A program made the position numbers and the translations under genes. From Vibrio rhizosphaerae (GTDB lineage Bacteria > Pseudomonadota > Gammaproteobacteria > Enterobacterales > Vibrionaceae), in contig NZ_AP024903.1 of NCBI RefSeq assembly GCF_024347095.1, positions 930,001 through 994,000 on the forward strand: a stretch of 64,000 nt of DNA. Reading direction: 5' to 3'. Under the pieces are notes generated by a model. It saw only the letters and a program-made list of their open reading frames with translations. It made no database searches and was not told the DNA's origin. This document shows, one piece after another, positions 8,557 to 16,965 of this stretch (position 1 is its first letter; each line of letters opens with the position of its first letter).

Positions 8557-10020
8557 TTATTGACTCAAAAATGCTTCCAGTTGTGCCATTTTATCGGCAT
8601 AGGGCGCACGGATACGCTGGCTGGATGCGCCTTCTTTACTTTGGATAACTATTGGTTTGGCATGGGTAAAGCGACGGAATCCGTGGATCCCATGATACGC
8701 GCCAATCCCGGATGCACCAACACCACCAAATGGGAGTTCTTCAATGGTTACGTGTGTCATCACATCATTGATGACCAGCCCGCCTGAGGTGGTTTGACTG
8801 GCAAACTGGGCTTGTTGTGTCTGACTCTCGCCGAAGTAGTACGCTGCCAGCGGACGAGGATGCTGATTGATATAGTCAATGGCATCGCCTAACTCATGGT
8901 AGGTTTTGACCGGGAGCAGCGGGCCGAATATCTCTTCTTGCATGATGGCCATCTCATCGGTGACATCCAGAACCAGATGGGGAGCTATTTTGCGGCTGCT
9001 TTGATCAAAAGCGACTTCTCCTGCAGGGGCGAGACTGATGACCCGTGCACCTTTTCGCTGCGCATCGTCAAGTAAGTCAATCAAGCGCTGATAGTGTCGC
9101 TCGTTAACGATTGATGTGTAGTCCGGGTTCGCCTGCATGGTTGGGAAGCTGTGGCGAATTGCCTGCTGCGCGGCATCAATCAGCGATTCCTCTTTCCCTT
9201 GAGGCAATAAAACATAATCTGGCGAAAGACAAATCTGACCGGCGTTAAATGCTTTAATCGCCAAGGTGCGAGTCATCGCGGTCGACAAATCTGCATCGGG
9301 GGCGATGACAACCGGAGATTTACCGCCGAGTTCGAGCGTGACCGGCACCAGATTTTCTGAGGCGGCACGCATCACTTTTTTACCGACTGCCGTGCTGCCG
9401 GTAAAGAGCAGGTGATCGAACGGTAATGAACTGAATTGCGCTGCGATTTTGCTGTCACCCAGTACCACGACAAATTCCATCGGGTCAAAGTAACGTCCCA
9501 CCAGTTCCGCAATCAGTTCGGATGTTTTTGGCGTCAGTTCGGAAGGTTTCAGCATCACGGTATTACCGGCTGAAAAAATTCCCGCCAGCGGGCCGAATGA
9601 CAGGTTCAGCGGAAAATTCCACGGACTGATGACGCCAACGACGCCCAGTGGCTGCGGCTGGATTCGCGCCTGCATTCCTTGGTCTGCATCGATGGTTTCG
9701 GCGGTCATCCATTCTGCCACATGCTCGGCCGCATATTGCAGTGCCCGTACTGAGGTCACGATGTCGGCCAGCATCGACTGATAAGTGCTGCGGTGTCCAA
9801 AGTCTTCACTCATCGCTTGTGCCAGTGCTACGTGGTTCTCCTTCAGTAATCGAATCGACCGTAGGAGGCGGTCCTGACGTAACTCGGCATCGGCAGGGCC
9901 AGATTTGAGATGCGCCCGTTTCATGCTGCTGAGAATTGAGTTCATCTCATTAAAAGATGATGTATCAGCAGAATCGAGATTCGCTGCGGCCACTTGAGCG
10001 GATGATGTTTGAACAGACAT
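8557..10020 (-). CDS. Aldehyde dehydrogenase, coniferyl-aldehyde-dehydrogenase-like
   Basis: A 487-residue NAD(P)-dependent aldehyde dehydrogenase of the class-3/coniferyl aldehyde type. Visible motifs are the Rossmann approach (VISPWNFPLN), the cofactor loop (LFTGSTAVGKKVM), the general-base Glu in LELGGKSP, the catalytic Cys in FNAGQICLSPDY, and EEIFGPLLPV. The C-terminal motif is LPFGGVGASGIGAYHG. It would oxidise an aldehyde to the acid in the cytoplasm; coniferyl aldehyde is the family name substrate, not proven here. It lies just upstream of the DJ-1/PfpI gene (56-nt gap) and is divergent from a LysR regulator across a 275-nt spacer, so that regulator probably controls it. Confidence 0.88.
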   Translation of the reverse strand: MSVQTSSAQVAAANLDSADTSSFNEMNSILSSMKRAHLKSGPADAELRQDRLLRSIRLLKENHVALAQAMSEDFGHRSTYQSMLADIVTSVRALQYAAEHVAEWMTAETIDADQGMQARIQPQPLGVVGVISPWNFPLNLSFGPLAGIFSAGNTVMLKPSELTPKTSELIAELVGRYFDPMEFVVVLGDSKIAAQFSSLPFDHLLFTGSTAVGKKVMRAASENLVPVTLELGGKSPVVIAPDADLSTAMTRTLAIKAFNAGQICLSPDYVLLPQGKEESLIDAAQQAIRHSFPTMQANPDYTSIVNERHYQRLIDLLDDAQRKGARVISLAPAGEVAFDQSSRKIAPHLVLDVTDEMAIMQEEIFGPLLPVKTYHELGDAIDYINQHPRPLAAYYFGESQTQQAQFASQTTSGGLVINDVMTHVTIEELPFGGVGASGIGAYHGIHGFRRFTHAKPIVIQSKEGASSQRIRAPYADKMAQLEAFLSQ

Positions 10021-10295
10021 ATAAACTCCTTAATAAAGCTAACCTTGTTGGTTGAATGCAGTGCTGAATTCGTTGGCTGTAATATTCGTTCATTCAACCG
10101 ATTGGTTAATAAAACGCCTCAGTGAATAAAACGTATGGATTCATACAACCCATGATAAAGACAGCCAATGATGTGATTCGACTGCTGTGCTTTCGGTAAA
10201 AAAGCATATATGAGAGTGGCGTGATGGGGCTAACAAGGTTATTTTAGGATGGGTATAAATATTTTTATGGCTTTCTTTGAAGCGCAGGAGTGTCA
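10021..10295. promoter_or_regulatory. Divergent promoter region between ALDH and LysR genes
   Basis: This 275-nt spacer separates the leftward ALDH gene from the rightward LysR gene, the classic arrangement for a LysR regulator and its target. Imperfect AT-rich dyads are present around 10085-10150, but I cannot assign a specific T-N11-A operator by eye. A GCAGGAG ribosome-binding site ends at 10290. Confidence 0.5.
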
Positions 10296-11198
10296 ATGTC
10301 TCTGAACCGGTTAAGAACCTTTGTCGAAGTTTATCGCCAGCGATCGATCAGCGCTGCGGCAAGGAATTTGAATCTGACTCAACCGGCGGTGTCACAGCAT
10401 ATCGCCGGGCTGGAGGTGGCTGTCGGGAGAAAGTTATTTACCCGTGAAGCCTCCGGGGTGGAACCGACCACCGCTGCCGATGAATTGGCAGTTGATATCG
10501 GTGATAAGCTCGATGCCGTTGAATCAGCACTCGCACAGGCGAGATCCAGATCCGTCAATATGGAGGGGGTGTTGCAAATTATTGGCCATGCGGATTTTAT
10601 GGCGGAGGTGATTGCACCGCGTCTGCTGCCGTTATTGCAATCGGACATTCGGGTCAGAATGCATGCCGGTGACGGTGATTTAGTTCATCACATGCTGGTG
10701 GAAGGGCACTGCGATCTGGGATTTACTGCTCACCCGGTGACGGATAAGCGCCTGCGCAGCGAAACTGTGATGACTGTGCCTGTGATGGCGGTTGCTGCTC
10801 CCGCTGTCGCTACACGTATTGCACAGGCAGACGATTTGACTCAGGCGCTGATCAATGAGTCGATGTTGACGTACAACCTTGAGTTGTCGGTGATTGATCA
10901 CTGGATGAAGAAAAATAACATTCATCTGGGCAACCATCCCCCTGCGTTGGTGAGTCAGGATTTACGGGCGCTACGTCGTTTACTGATGCAGGGATTTGGC
11001 TGGACAGTTATGCCGGATTATTTGTGTCATGAACAGATCCGACAGGGAGATTTGCAGCGGATCATCGCTCCGGTTGCTGACACCCGCTTGGAATATTACA
11101 TGGCATGGGCCCCCAGTGCTTTGAGACAACCCCGCATTGCCCATGCACGGCAGACTCTTTTGTGGTTGTTGAATCCGTTGCATGCAAGTAAAAAATAA
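10296..11198 (+). CDS. LysR family transcriptional regulator
   Basis: A 300-residue LysR-type regulator. The N-terminal winged helix is plain (LNRLRTFVEVYRQRSISAAARNLNLTQPAVSQHI, then LEVAVGRKLFTRE), followed by a periplasmic-binding-like effector domain from about residue 90 (LQIIGHADFMAEVIAPRL). ATG 10296 follows AGGAG by 5 nt and is preferred over the in-frame GTG at 10290. Position and orientation make the ALDH/DJ-1 pair its likely target. Downstream lies a run of GGACAG repeats with no obvious terminator. Confidence 0.9.
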   Translation: MSLNRLRTFVEVYRQRSISAAARNLNLTQPAVSQHIAGLEVAVGRKLFTREASGVEPTTAADELAVDIGDKLDAVESALAQARSRSVNMEGVLQIIGHADFMAEVIAPRLLPLLQSDIRVRMHAGDGDLVHHMLVEGHCDLGFTAHPVTDKRLRSETVMTVPVMAVAAPAVATRIAQADDLTQALINESMLTYNLELSVIDHWMKKNNIHLGNHPPALVSQDLRALRRLLMQGFGWTVMPDYLCHEQIRQGDLQRIIAPVADTRLEYYMAWAPSALRQPRIAHARQTLLWLLNPLHASKK

Positions 11199-11210
11199 AA
11201 AGAAAGTAAA

Positions 11211-11448
11211 AAGGACAGGCAGAATAAAAGGGAATAGAAAGGACAGGCAGATTAAGATTTTTCTAACAAGGACAGACGGTTTAAGCAGACGGTTTAAGCA
11301 TCTGCCATGTGGTGTGAGAATGACTGACCGTTAGGAGGACAGGCGCTTTTTCAATTTTTTCTAGGAAGGACAGGCACTTTTTCTAGGAAATTTTACAGGT
11401 CGGTTTGTCGAGGGAGGAGACAGATAATTTTCTTCGCGGGACAGACAC
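11211..11448 (+). repeat. Extragenic cluster of GGACAG-core repeats upstream of ybaN
   Basis: Six copies lie within ~240 nt, all in the same orientation: AAGGACAGGCAG near 11211 and 11239, AAGGACAGACGG near 11268, GGACAGGCGC near 11337, AAGGACAGGCAC near 11366 and GGGACAGACAC at 11438. No ORF is present. Two copies carry a shared flank (TTTTTCTAGGA), which suggests local duplication. Confidence 0.85.
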
Positions 11449-11584
11449 TCCAAGGGAGTCGTGAGTCATGCATCAATCGTGATATGATGCGTGATAACAT
11501 CTGAGCAATGATATTCATTGTTCTTCCTCCCCATCCGCTCTGGGCTGTGATGGGGTTTGCCCCCGGAGAATATCGGTAAGTGCA

Positions 11585-12013
11585 ATGACAACAGAACAAC
11601 AGCAACAAAAGGCATCAGGCATACATCTGTGGGTGTATAAACTGATTGCGGTTATCAGTCTGATTCTGGCAATTATCGGGGCGATTTTACCGGGATTGCC
11701 CACGACAGAATTTGTGATTTTATGTGCGTGGGCCTCGGCAAAAGGTTCTCCGACGATTCATCGTTTTCTCATGTCAAAGCCCTTTTTCCGCAACATGATC
11801 GAGAACTGGCAAAATGGCAAAGTTATCTCCCGCAAGAATAAGATTTTGTCAGCGTTATCGATGTCAGTCTGTCTGCTGATTTTGTTGTTGCACAAAGTGG
11901 CTTTCGTCTGGGTGGCAGTCTCGACCATGGGTATGTTGATCGGGAGTTTCTATATCTGGAGACGCCCGGAAAAAGTGCCGGAAGCTCCGGATCTCAGTCA
12001 GGACGAACATTAA
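11585..12013 (+). CDS. ybaN: YbaN family (DUF454) inner-membrane protein
   Basis: A 142-residue small membrane protein. The diagnostic DUF454 region is LAIIGAILPGLPTTEFVILCAWASAKGSP, followed by FLMSKPFFRNMIENWQ and the second membrane segment (LSMSVCLLILLLHKVAFVWVAV). Three to four transmembrane helices are predicted. Function is unknown in general. The gene stands alone, flanked on the left by forward GGACAG repeats and on the right by the same repeats inverted, as if framed by them. The start ATG at 11585 has only a weak ribosome-binding site. Confidence 0.85.
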   Translation: MTTEQQQQKASGIHLWVYKLIAVISLILAIIGAILPGLPTTEFVILCAWASAKGSPTIHRFLMSKPFFRNMIENWQNGKVISRKNKILSALSMSVCLLILLLHKVAFVWVAVSTMGMLIGSFYIWRRPEKVPEAPDLSQDEH

Positions 12014-12058
12014 GCTCCATGCATTAAAGCTTGCAATGTTAGGGGTTGTGCATTGTGG

Positions 12059-12270
12059 CGTCTGTCCCCGCTATTTTCCCTATTTGTATTCGTTTTCCCA
12101 TTGTGCCTGTCCTCGCAATCAATCGGTAATCCTGCCTGTCCACGCAATCACGTTATTCACTGTCTAGCGTCTGTCCTCGTAATCACAATTACCATATCAG
12201 TCCCTGTAATTCCGTCTGTCCCCATAAGGTCTCCCATCTGTTGGTCTTTCTTATGCCGCCTGTCCTCGTT
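12059..12270 (-). repeat. Extragenic cluster of inverted CTGTCC repeats downstream of ybaN
   Basis: Six clear copies, all in the orientation opposite to the cluster upstream of ybaN: GCGTCTGTCCCC (12059), GCCTGTCCTCGC (12105), GCCTGTCCACGC (12134), GCGTCTGTCCTCG (12167), CGTCTGTCCCC (12212) and GCCTGTCCTCG (12257). Several share a CGCAATCA-like tail. A degenerate copy lies near 12199. Confidence 0.85.
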
Positions 12271-12380
12271 ATGAATGGCAATGAATTGCACATAATTGAT
12301 TCTTTCTTCTCTATCTTTTTATAAGACACTCGTACATAATACGAACGCTAATAATTCTTATTTGTTTTCTGGTGTGTTGT

Positions 12381-14072
12381 ATGACATTAGTGTGGACGTT
12401 ATTAAAGGGAAACACGTTCAAGTTTCTGACGGCAATTCTGTTAAGTGCTTTGAGTGCGGGTGCCGGAGTGGCGGTGATTGCAATGATGAGTCGCGTCTCA
12501 TCAGCGGATGTGATTACCGGTCAGGATGTCGCTTTACTGTTCGTCTTGATTTTCCTGTTATTTGGCTTAAGTTTTTTCTCTCAGGCAATGCTGACATCTT
12601 TGGGCCATCATGTGGTGTATCGGTTGCGACTGCATCTGTCTCAACGAGTGTTAAAAACCTCGGTGGAGCGCATTGATCAACTGGGGCAACCGGCGATTCT
12701 GGCCGCTTTAACTAAGGATGTGACGTCGATTAGTCAGGCGTTTAACAGCCTGCCTTTTGTGGTCTATGGTGCTGCGGTACTGCTGTGTTGTTACGGCTAT
12801 CTGTTGCAACTGTCGTTGCCATTTTTCCTTTGTACATTGGTGATGACTATTCTTGCGGTGGTGATTGCCCGGCAATTGATGTCAGCCTCCAGACAATTGA
12901 AGCGTGAAGTGCGGGAAAACGACGACCAACTCTATGACCGTTATTCGGGTCTGTTGTTGGGGCGTAACGAGTTGAAACTCAGCCGTCAGCGTCGCAGTAG
13001 TTTCTTTAGCGATGGCTTAAAACCGGTTGTCAGCCGGGCATTAGGGCTGGAAGTTAAAGCAGATCGATATACGGTATTAAACGGCAGTTGGGTCAATACC
13101 TCTATTTTGTTGCTGATTGCTTCGATTATTTTGATTCACAGTGTATTTGGGGTCGGAACCAAAGAACAGCTGACCACTTTTGCGCTGACGATTTTGTATT
13201 TACGCTCTCCGCTGGCCGGTATGATTGGTTCATTACCCGCTTTGATTTTAGGTTCGGTCGCTTATGCCAAAGTACAGCAACTGGCATTGCATGAAGGGAC
13301 AGACGCCGTAGGCGAACAGCCGGCGCAGGAAGCATGCTGGCAGTCGTTACACATGCAGAATGTGACCTACCAATACCCGTCAGAATCCGGTGAACCCGGA
13401 TTTGGTGTCGGCCCGATTGATTTTGAACTGAAGCAGGGGGAGCTGGTGTTTTGGGTCGGGGGGAACGGCAGCGGTAAATCAACATGTGCCCGGTTGGTCA
13501 CCGGTCTTTACACGCCCCATGGCGGCAATATCGTATTTGCCGGTCAGGAGATCAATGAAGAAAACCGCGATTGGTTTCTCAGCCATTTCTCGGTGGTCTT
13601 TGCGGATTTCTATCTGTTTAAACAACTGATTAATGAATCAGGGGACAGTCCCGATCCTGCACTGGTTGAGCATTATCTCAAAGCACTGTCGTTGGAACAG
13701 AAAGTGACGGTCACTGAGGGCGAGTTGAGTACCACCAAACTGTCTCAGGGGCAGCGTAAACGTCTGGCACTCCTGCTGGCTTATTTAGAGAATCGCAGCA
13801 TTATCTTGCTGGATGAATGGGCGGCTGATCAGGACCCGGCATTCCGCAAAGTCTTTTATACCGAGTTACTGCCTGAGCTGAAAGCAAGAGGGAAGACAGT
13901 CATTGCGATTACGCATGATGATCACTATTTCTATATGGCTGACAAAATTTACCGGATTGATCAAGGGCATATCATGCTGGACGATGAGCCGCTTCATGGT
14001 CAGTCATCTCAACCTCAGTCATCTCAATCCGAGAACAACGCCTCAGATAAAAAGGAAGACGTCGTATGCTGA
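12381..14072 (+). CDS. Cyclic peptide/siderophore export ABC transporter (PvdE/SyrD type)
   Basis: A 563-residue fused half-transporter: six membrane helices in residues ~1-290 and a C-terminal ATPase. Walker A GGNGSGKST is near residue 360, the signature LSQGQRKR near 453, Walker B IILLDEWAADQD near 474 and the H-loop ITHDD near 510. The atypical signature and the EWAADQDP motif match the cyclic-peptide transporter family that moves pyoverdine or syringopeptin-type products across the inner membrane. It heads an operon with the YejABEF-like importer; its last codons overlap the next gene. A GGACAG repeat copy (13295) lies exactly in the membrane-to-ATPase linker (EGTDAVG). ATG 12381 is preferred to an upstream GTG. 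Confidence 0.88.
   Translation: MTLVWTLLKGNTFKFLTAILLSALSAGAGVAVIAMMSRVSSADVITGQDVALLFVLIFLLFGLSFFSQAMLTSLGHHVVYRLRLHLSQRVLKTSVERIDQLGQPAILAALTKDVTSISQAFNSLPFVVYGAAVLLCCYGYLLQLSLPFFLCTLVMTILAVVIARQLMSASRQLKREVRENDDQLYDRYSGLLLGRNELKLSRQRRSSFFSDGLKPVVSRALGLEVKADRYTVLNGSWVNTSILLLIASIILIHSVFGVGTKEQLTTFALTILYLRSPLAGMIGSLPALILGSVAYAKVQQLALHEGTDAVGEQPAQEACWQSLHMQNVTYQYPSESGEPGFGVGPIDFELKQGELVFWVGGNGSGKSTCARLVTGLYTPHGGNIVFAGQEINEENRDWFLSHFSVVFADFYLFKQLINESGDSPDPALVEHYLKALSLEQKVTVTEGELSTTKLSQGQRKRLALLLAYLENRSIILLDEWAADQDPAFRKVFYTELLPELKARGKTVIAITHDDHYFYMADKIYRIDQGHIMLDDEPLHGQSSQPQSSQSENNASDKKEDVVC
13295..13310 (+). repeat. GGGACAGACGC repeat copy in the exporter linker
   Basis: A single copy, read as G-T-D-A, between the membrane and ATPase domains of the exporter. 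Confidence 0.7.
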
Positions 14073-15913
14073 GAAAAACACTGGGTATCCTGATATTTAC
14101 GTTGGGTTGGTTCTGTCAGCCCGTTTCGGCGGATGAAGTGACTCACGCGGTTTCCCTGTACGGTCAGCCGAAATATCCTGCCAGTTTTGACCATTTTGCC
14201 TACGCTAACCCGAATGCGCCGAAGCAGGGGGAATTGGTGATTGCGGAAATTGGCAGTTTTGATTCACTGCATCAATTTATTAATCTTGGTACCAAGCCCA
14301 GAGGCCTGTTCTGGCTTTATGACAGCCTGACGGATCGCGGTCATGACAAAGATGAAATCAAAACCCGCTACGGCGCATTGGCGGAAACGATCACCATTGC
14401 TGATGATGACTCATGGGTGATCTACCAGCTGAGAAAAAATGCCCGTTTTAGTGACGGACAACCGGTAACGGCTGAAGACGTGGCCTTTTCTGTTAAACAG
14501 TTTCAAACCGTGGGACTGAGTAACATTAAATCCCGTTTTCAGGGCGTGCAGTCGGTCGAGGTGTTAGGACCACGAAAAGTGAAGTTTAATTTTGGTGATC
14601 AAGGCAGCCGTTTACAGATCCTTAATTCCGGTAATCTGCCTGTCCTGCCAAAGCATGTCTGGCAAGGAAAAGACTTCACCAAACCGTCACTAGAGAAGCC
14701 CGTCGGTTCTGGCCCTTATCAGGTTACCTCGGTGATCCCCGGGCGGAGTATTACTTATCAATTACGCGATGATTACTGGGGCAAAGATCTGGCGGTCAAT
14801 CGTGGCAAATATAATTTCAAAACGATTCGTGTCGAATATTTCCGGGACCGTAATGCCGCTGTACAAGCGTTAGCTGCGGGGGAAGTGAATTATATTGCCG
14901 AGTCAAATCTGGCGCGCTGGCAAAAACTCTATCAAGGCAAGGCATTCGATACAGGGACAGTCGTCAAAGACAGGATTGATTATCAGGCACCGTCATTTGT
15001 GACCGCGTTATTGTTCAACCTGCGTGAAGAGAAGTTTGCTAACCCGAAAACCCGTGAAGCTCTGGCGTATGCATTTGATTTTGAGTGGCTGAATAAGCGT
15101 GCCTTTCAGGGCAAATATCAGCGTGCGGAAAGTCTGTTTAACAATAGTTTTCTCGCCGCTGAAGGTCCCATATCTTCCTCAGAAACGGCGGTATTAGCAC
15201 CGTTCAAGCAAGCATTACCCCCCGCCTTGTTCACCGATACCTTTCATTGGCCGACCACTGATGGTTCAGGCAATGATCGGGCGAACCTGATCAAAGCGAA
15301 GCAACTGCTTGAAGCCGCTGGCTGGAAAACTGAGCAGGGTCGGTTGGTTGATGCCAATCATCAGCCCTTTGTGATTCATTTTCTGGTTCCGTCTCCGGCG
15401 ATGAAGCCCGTCCTTGGCGCTTATTTGCAAAATCTGAAGCGGTTGGGCATCGAAGGACAGGTGACGGTACGTACCGGTACGGAATTCTATAAGCAGCTGA
15501 TGCAGCGTCAGTTTGATATGACACCGATTCAATACAAAGTACGCATTCCGCCCAATACCGAAGTCCGTTCTGCTTTATTGTCGTCGTTTGCGGATGTCGC
15601 AACCAGCAACAATATTGCCGGATTTAATGACCCGGTGATTGATGCGTTAGTGAACGATTTAGTTCACGCCGACAGTTATGAGAGAACTGAAGTTTACGGC
15701 AGAGCACTGGATCGCGTCTTGAAATGGAAATATTACTTTGTGCCGTTATGGGCCCGTAACTTCCAGCTCGTCGCACATGCGGATTATATTCAGCGGCCCA
15801 AAGTGAATCCTGCCTATGGTTATGAAATCGAATTTTGGTGGGACAGTCGGAATAGCGGTCGGAATAGCGGGGACAGTCGGAATAAAGTACAGCAGGACAG
15901 CGCCCACCCATGA
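14066..15913 (+). CDS. yejA: Periplasmic solute-binding protein, YejA-like (family 5)
   Basis: A 615-residue peptide-binding protein with a signal peptide (MLRKTLGILIFTLGWFCQPVSA). The mature start HAVSLYGQPKYPASFDHF and APKQGELVIAEIGSFDSLHQF are characteristic of YejA-type SBP_bac_5 proteins. E. coli YejABEF imports peptides such as microcin C; here the genes sit between siderophore export and synthesis, so uptake of the peptide siderophore or its fragments is a reasonable inference. It overlaps the exporter by 7 nt and yejB by 4 nt. The C-terminal ~25 residues (NSGRNSGDSRNKVQQDSAHP) are encoded by degenerate GGACAG repeat DNA and are not part of the family fold. Confidence 0.85.
   Translation: MLRKTLGILIFTLGWFCQPVSADEVTHAVSLYGQPKYPASFDHFAYANPNAPKQGELVIAEIGSFDSLHQFINLGTKPRGLFWLYDSLTDRGHDKDEIKTRYGALAETITIADDDSWVIYQLRKNARFSDGQPVTAEDVAFSVKQFQTVGLSNIKSRFQGVQSVEVLGPRKVKFNFGDQGSRLQILNSGNLPVLPKHVWQGKDFTKPSLEKPVGSGPYQVTSVIPGRSITYQLRDDYWGKDLAVNRGKYNFKTIRVEYFRDRNAAVQALAAGEVNYIAESNLARWQKLYQGKAFDTGTVVKDRIDYQAPSFVTALLFNLREEKFANPKTREALAYAFDFEWLNKRAFQGKYQRAESLFNNSFLAAEGPISSSETAVLAPFKQALPPALFTDTFHWPTTDGSGNDRANLIKAKQLLEAAGWKTEQGRLVDANHQPFVIHFLVPSPAMKPVLGAYLQNLKRLGIEGQVTVRTGTEFYKQLMQRQFDMTPIQYKVRIPPNTEVRSALLSSFADVATSNNIAGFNDPVIDALVNDLVHADSYERTEVYGRALDRVLKWKYYFVPLWARNFQLVAHADYIQRPKVNPAYGYEIEFWWDSRNSGRNSGDSRNKVQQDSAHP
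15838..15906 (+). repeat. GGGACAG repeat tail at the 3' end of yejA
   Basis: Contains GGGACAGTCGGAATAGC repeated with variation, plus AGGACAGCGCC. It encodes the low-complexity tail of the binding protein. Confidence 0.65.
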
Positions 15914-16965
15914 TGCGCCAATATGTAGTCAAACGGTTGTGTTTGATTGTGCCGACTTTGCTGACGATTGTGACGCTGAATTTCTTTCTGTTGCAGTGGC
16001 TCCCCGGCGGGCCGCTTGATGCTGTTCTTGCCAAAATGGGGGGAATGGATACGGGCACCGCGTCGCTGTTCGACAGTGAAAATACGCAGTTAGACGGGCA
16101 GCAGATCGACACTCGGTTGCGCGAGAAAATTGCCCGGCAGTACGGGTTTGATCAGCCGCTCTGGCAACGCTATACCGAGACTGTATGGCACTACCTGACG
16201 CTGGATCTCGGCAAGAGTTATTTTAGCGGGAAGTCCGTGGCGGCGTTAATCGGGAGCAAATTACCGACATCTTTTTCTATCGGTTTTTGGAGTTTGTTGA
16301 TTACTTATGTGATCGCGATTCCTCTCGGTGTCTGGAAAGCACTGAATCGCGGTGGATGGCTGGATGCCGCTACCAGTTTTGTGCTTTTTCTCTCGGTCGC
16401 TCTGCCGACCTTCATTATTGCGATTTTGTTGATGATTTTATTTGCCGGCGGCGGTGTGTTTAACTGGTTTCCACTGCGGGGGCTGGTCTCTCCGGGGTTT
16501 GAACAGATGACGCTGATGGCGCAGATAAAAGATTATCTTTGGCATATTTTCTTGCCAGTGATGACTTGCGTGGCGGGCGGACTGGCACCGATTACGGTCT
16601 TGATGCGCAATTCCGTGGTTGATCAACTCAACCAGCCTTATGTGGAAACCGCCCTCAGTATCGGTGAAAGCCGACAGAGTGTTTTATTCCGCCATGTTTT
16701 GCCAAACAGTTTATTGGTTCTGATTGCCCGGATCCCTGCCGACTTACTGGCGTTATTTGTCGGCGGAGCTTTGCTCGTTGAAATCATCTTTTCACTCGAC
16801 GGCGTGGCGTTACTGGCATTTGAATCACTGTTGCAGCGTGATTATCCGGTGGTCTTGGGGATCATTTATATTTACTCACTCCTCGGGTTACTCATGACAT
16901 TACTGGGCGATATTTTGTATCGTCTGGTTGACCCGCGAATGACGTTTGAGGCGGTGAACGGATGA
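15910..16965 (+). CDS. yejB: ABC transporter permease, YejB-like
   Basis: A 351-residue inner-membrane permease with six predicted helices. The N-terminal LPGGPLDAVLAKMGG and the binding-protein-dependent transport motif region (ETALSIGESRQSVLFRHVLPNSLLVLIARIPADL) match the DppB/YejB group. The stop of yejA and the ATG of this gene overlap (ATGA), and the stop overlaps yejE in the same way, so all the subunits are translationally coupled. Confidence 0.88.
   Translation: MMRQYVVKRLCLIVPTLLTIVTLNFFLLQWLPGGPLDAVLAKMGGMDTGTASLFDSENTQLDGQQIDTRLREKIARQYGFDQPLWQRYTETVWHYLTLDLGKSYFSGKSVAALIGSKLPTSFSIGFWSLLITYVIAIPLGVWKALNRGGWLDAATSFVLFLSVALPTFIIAILLMILFAGGGVFNWFPLRGLVSPGFEQMTLMAQIKDYLWHIFLPVMTCVAGGLAPITVLMRNSVVDQLNQPYVETALSIGESRQSVLFRHVLPNSLLVLIARIPADLLALFVGGALLVEIIFSLDGVALLAFESLLQRDYPVVLGIIYIYSLLGLLMTLLGDILYRLVDPRMTFEAVNG

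Noticed and set aside
12330..12372. Possible Fur box before the exporter gene
   Set aside because: The best alignment matches only about 10 of 19 positions, not above AT-rich background.
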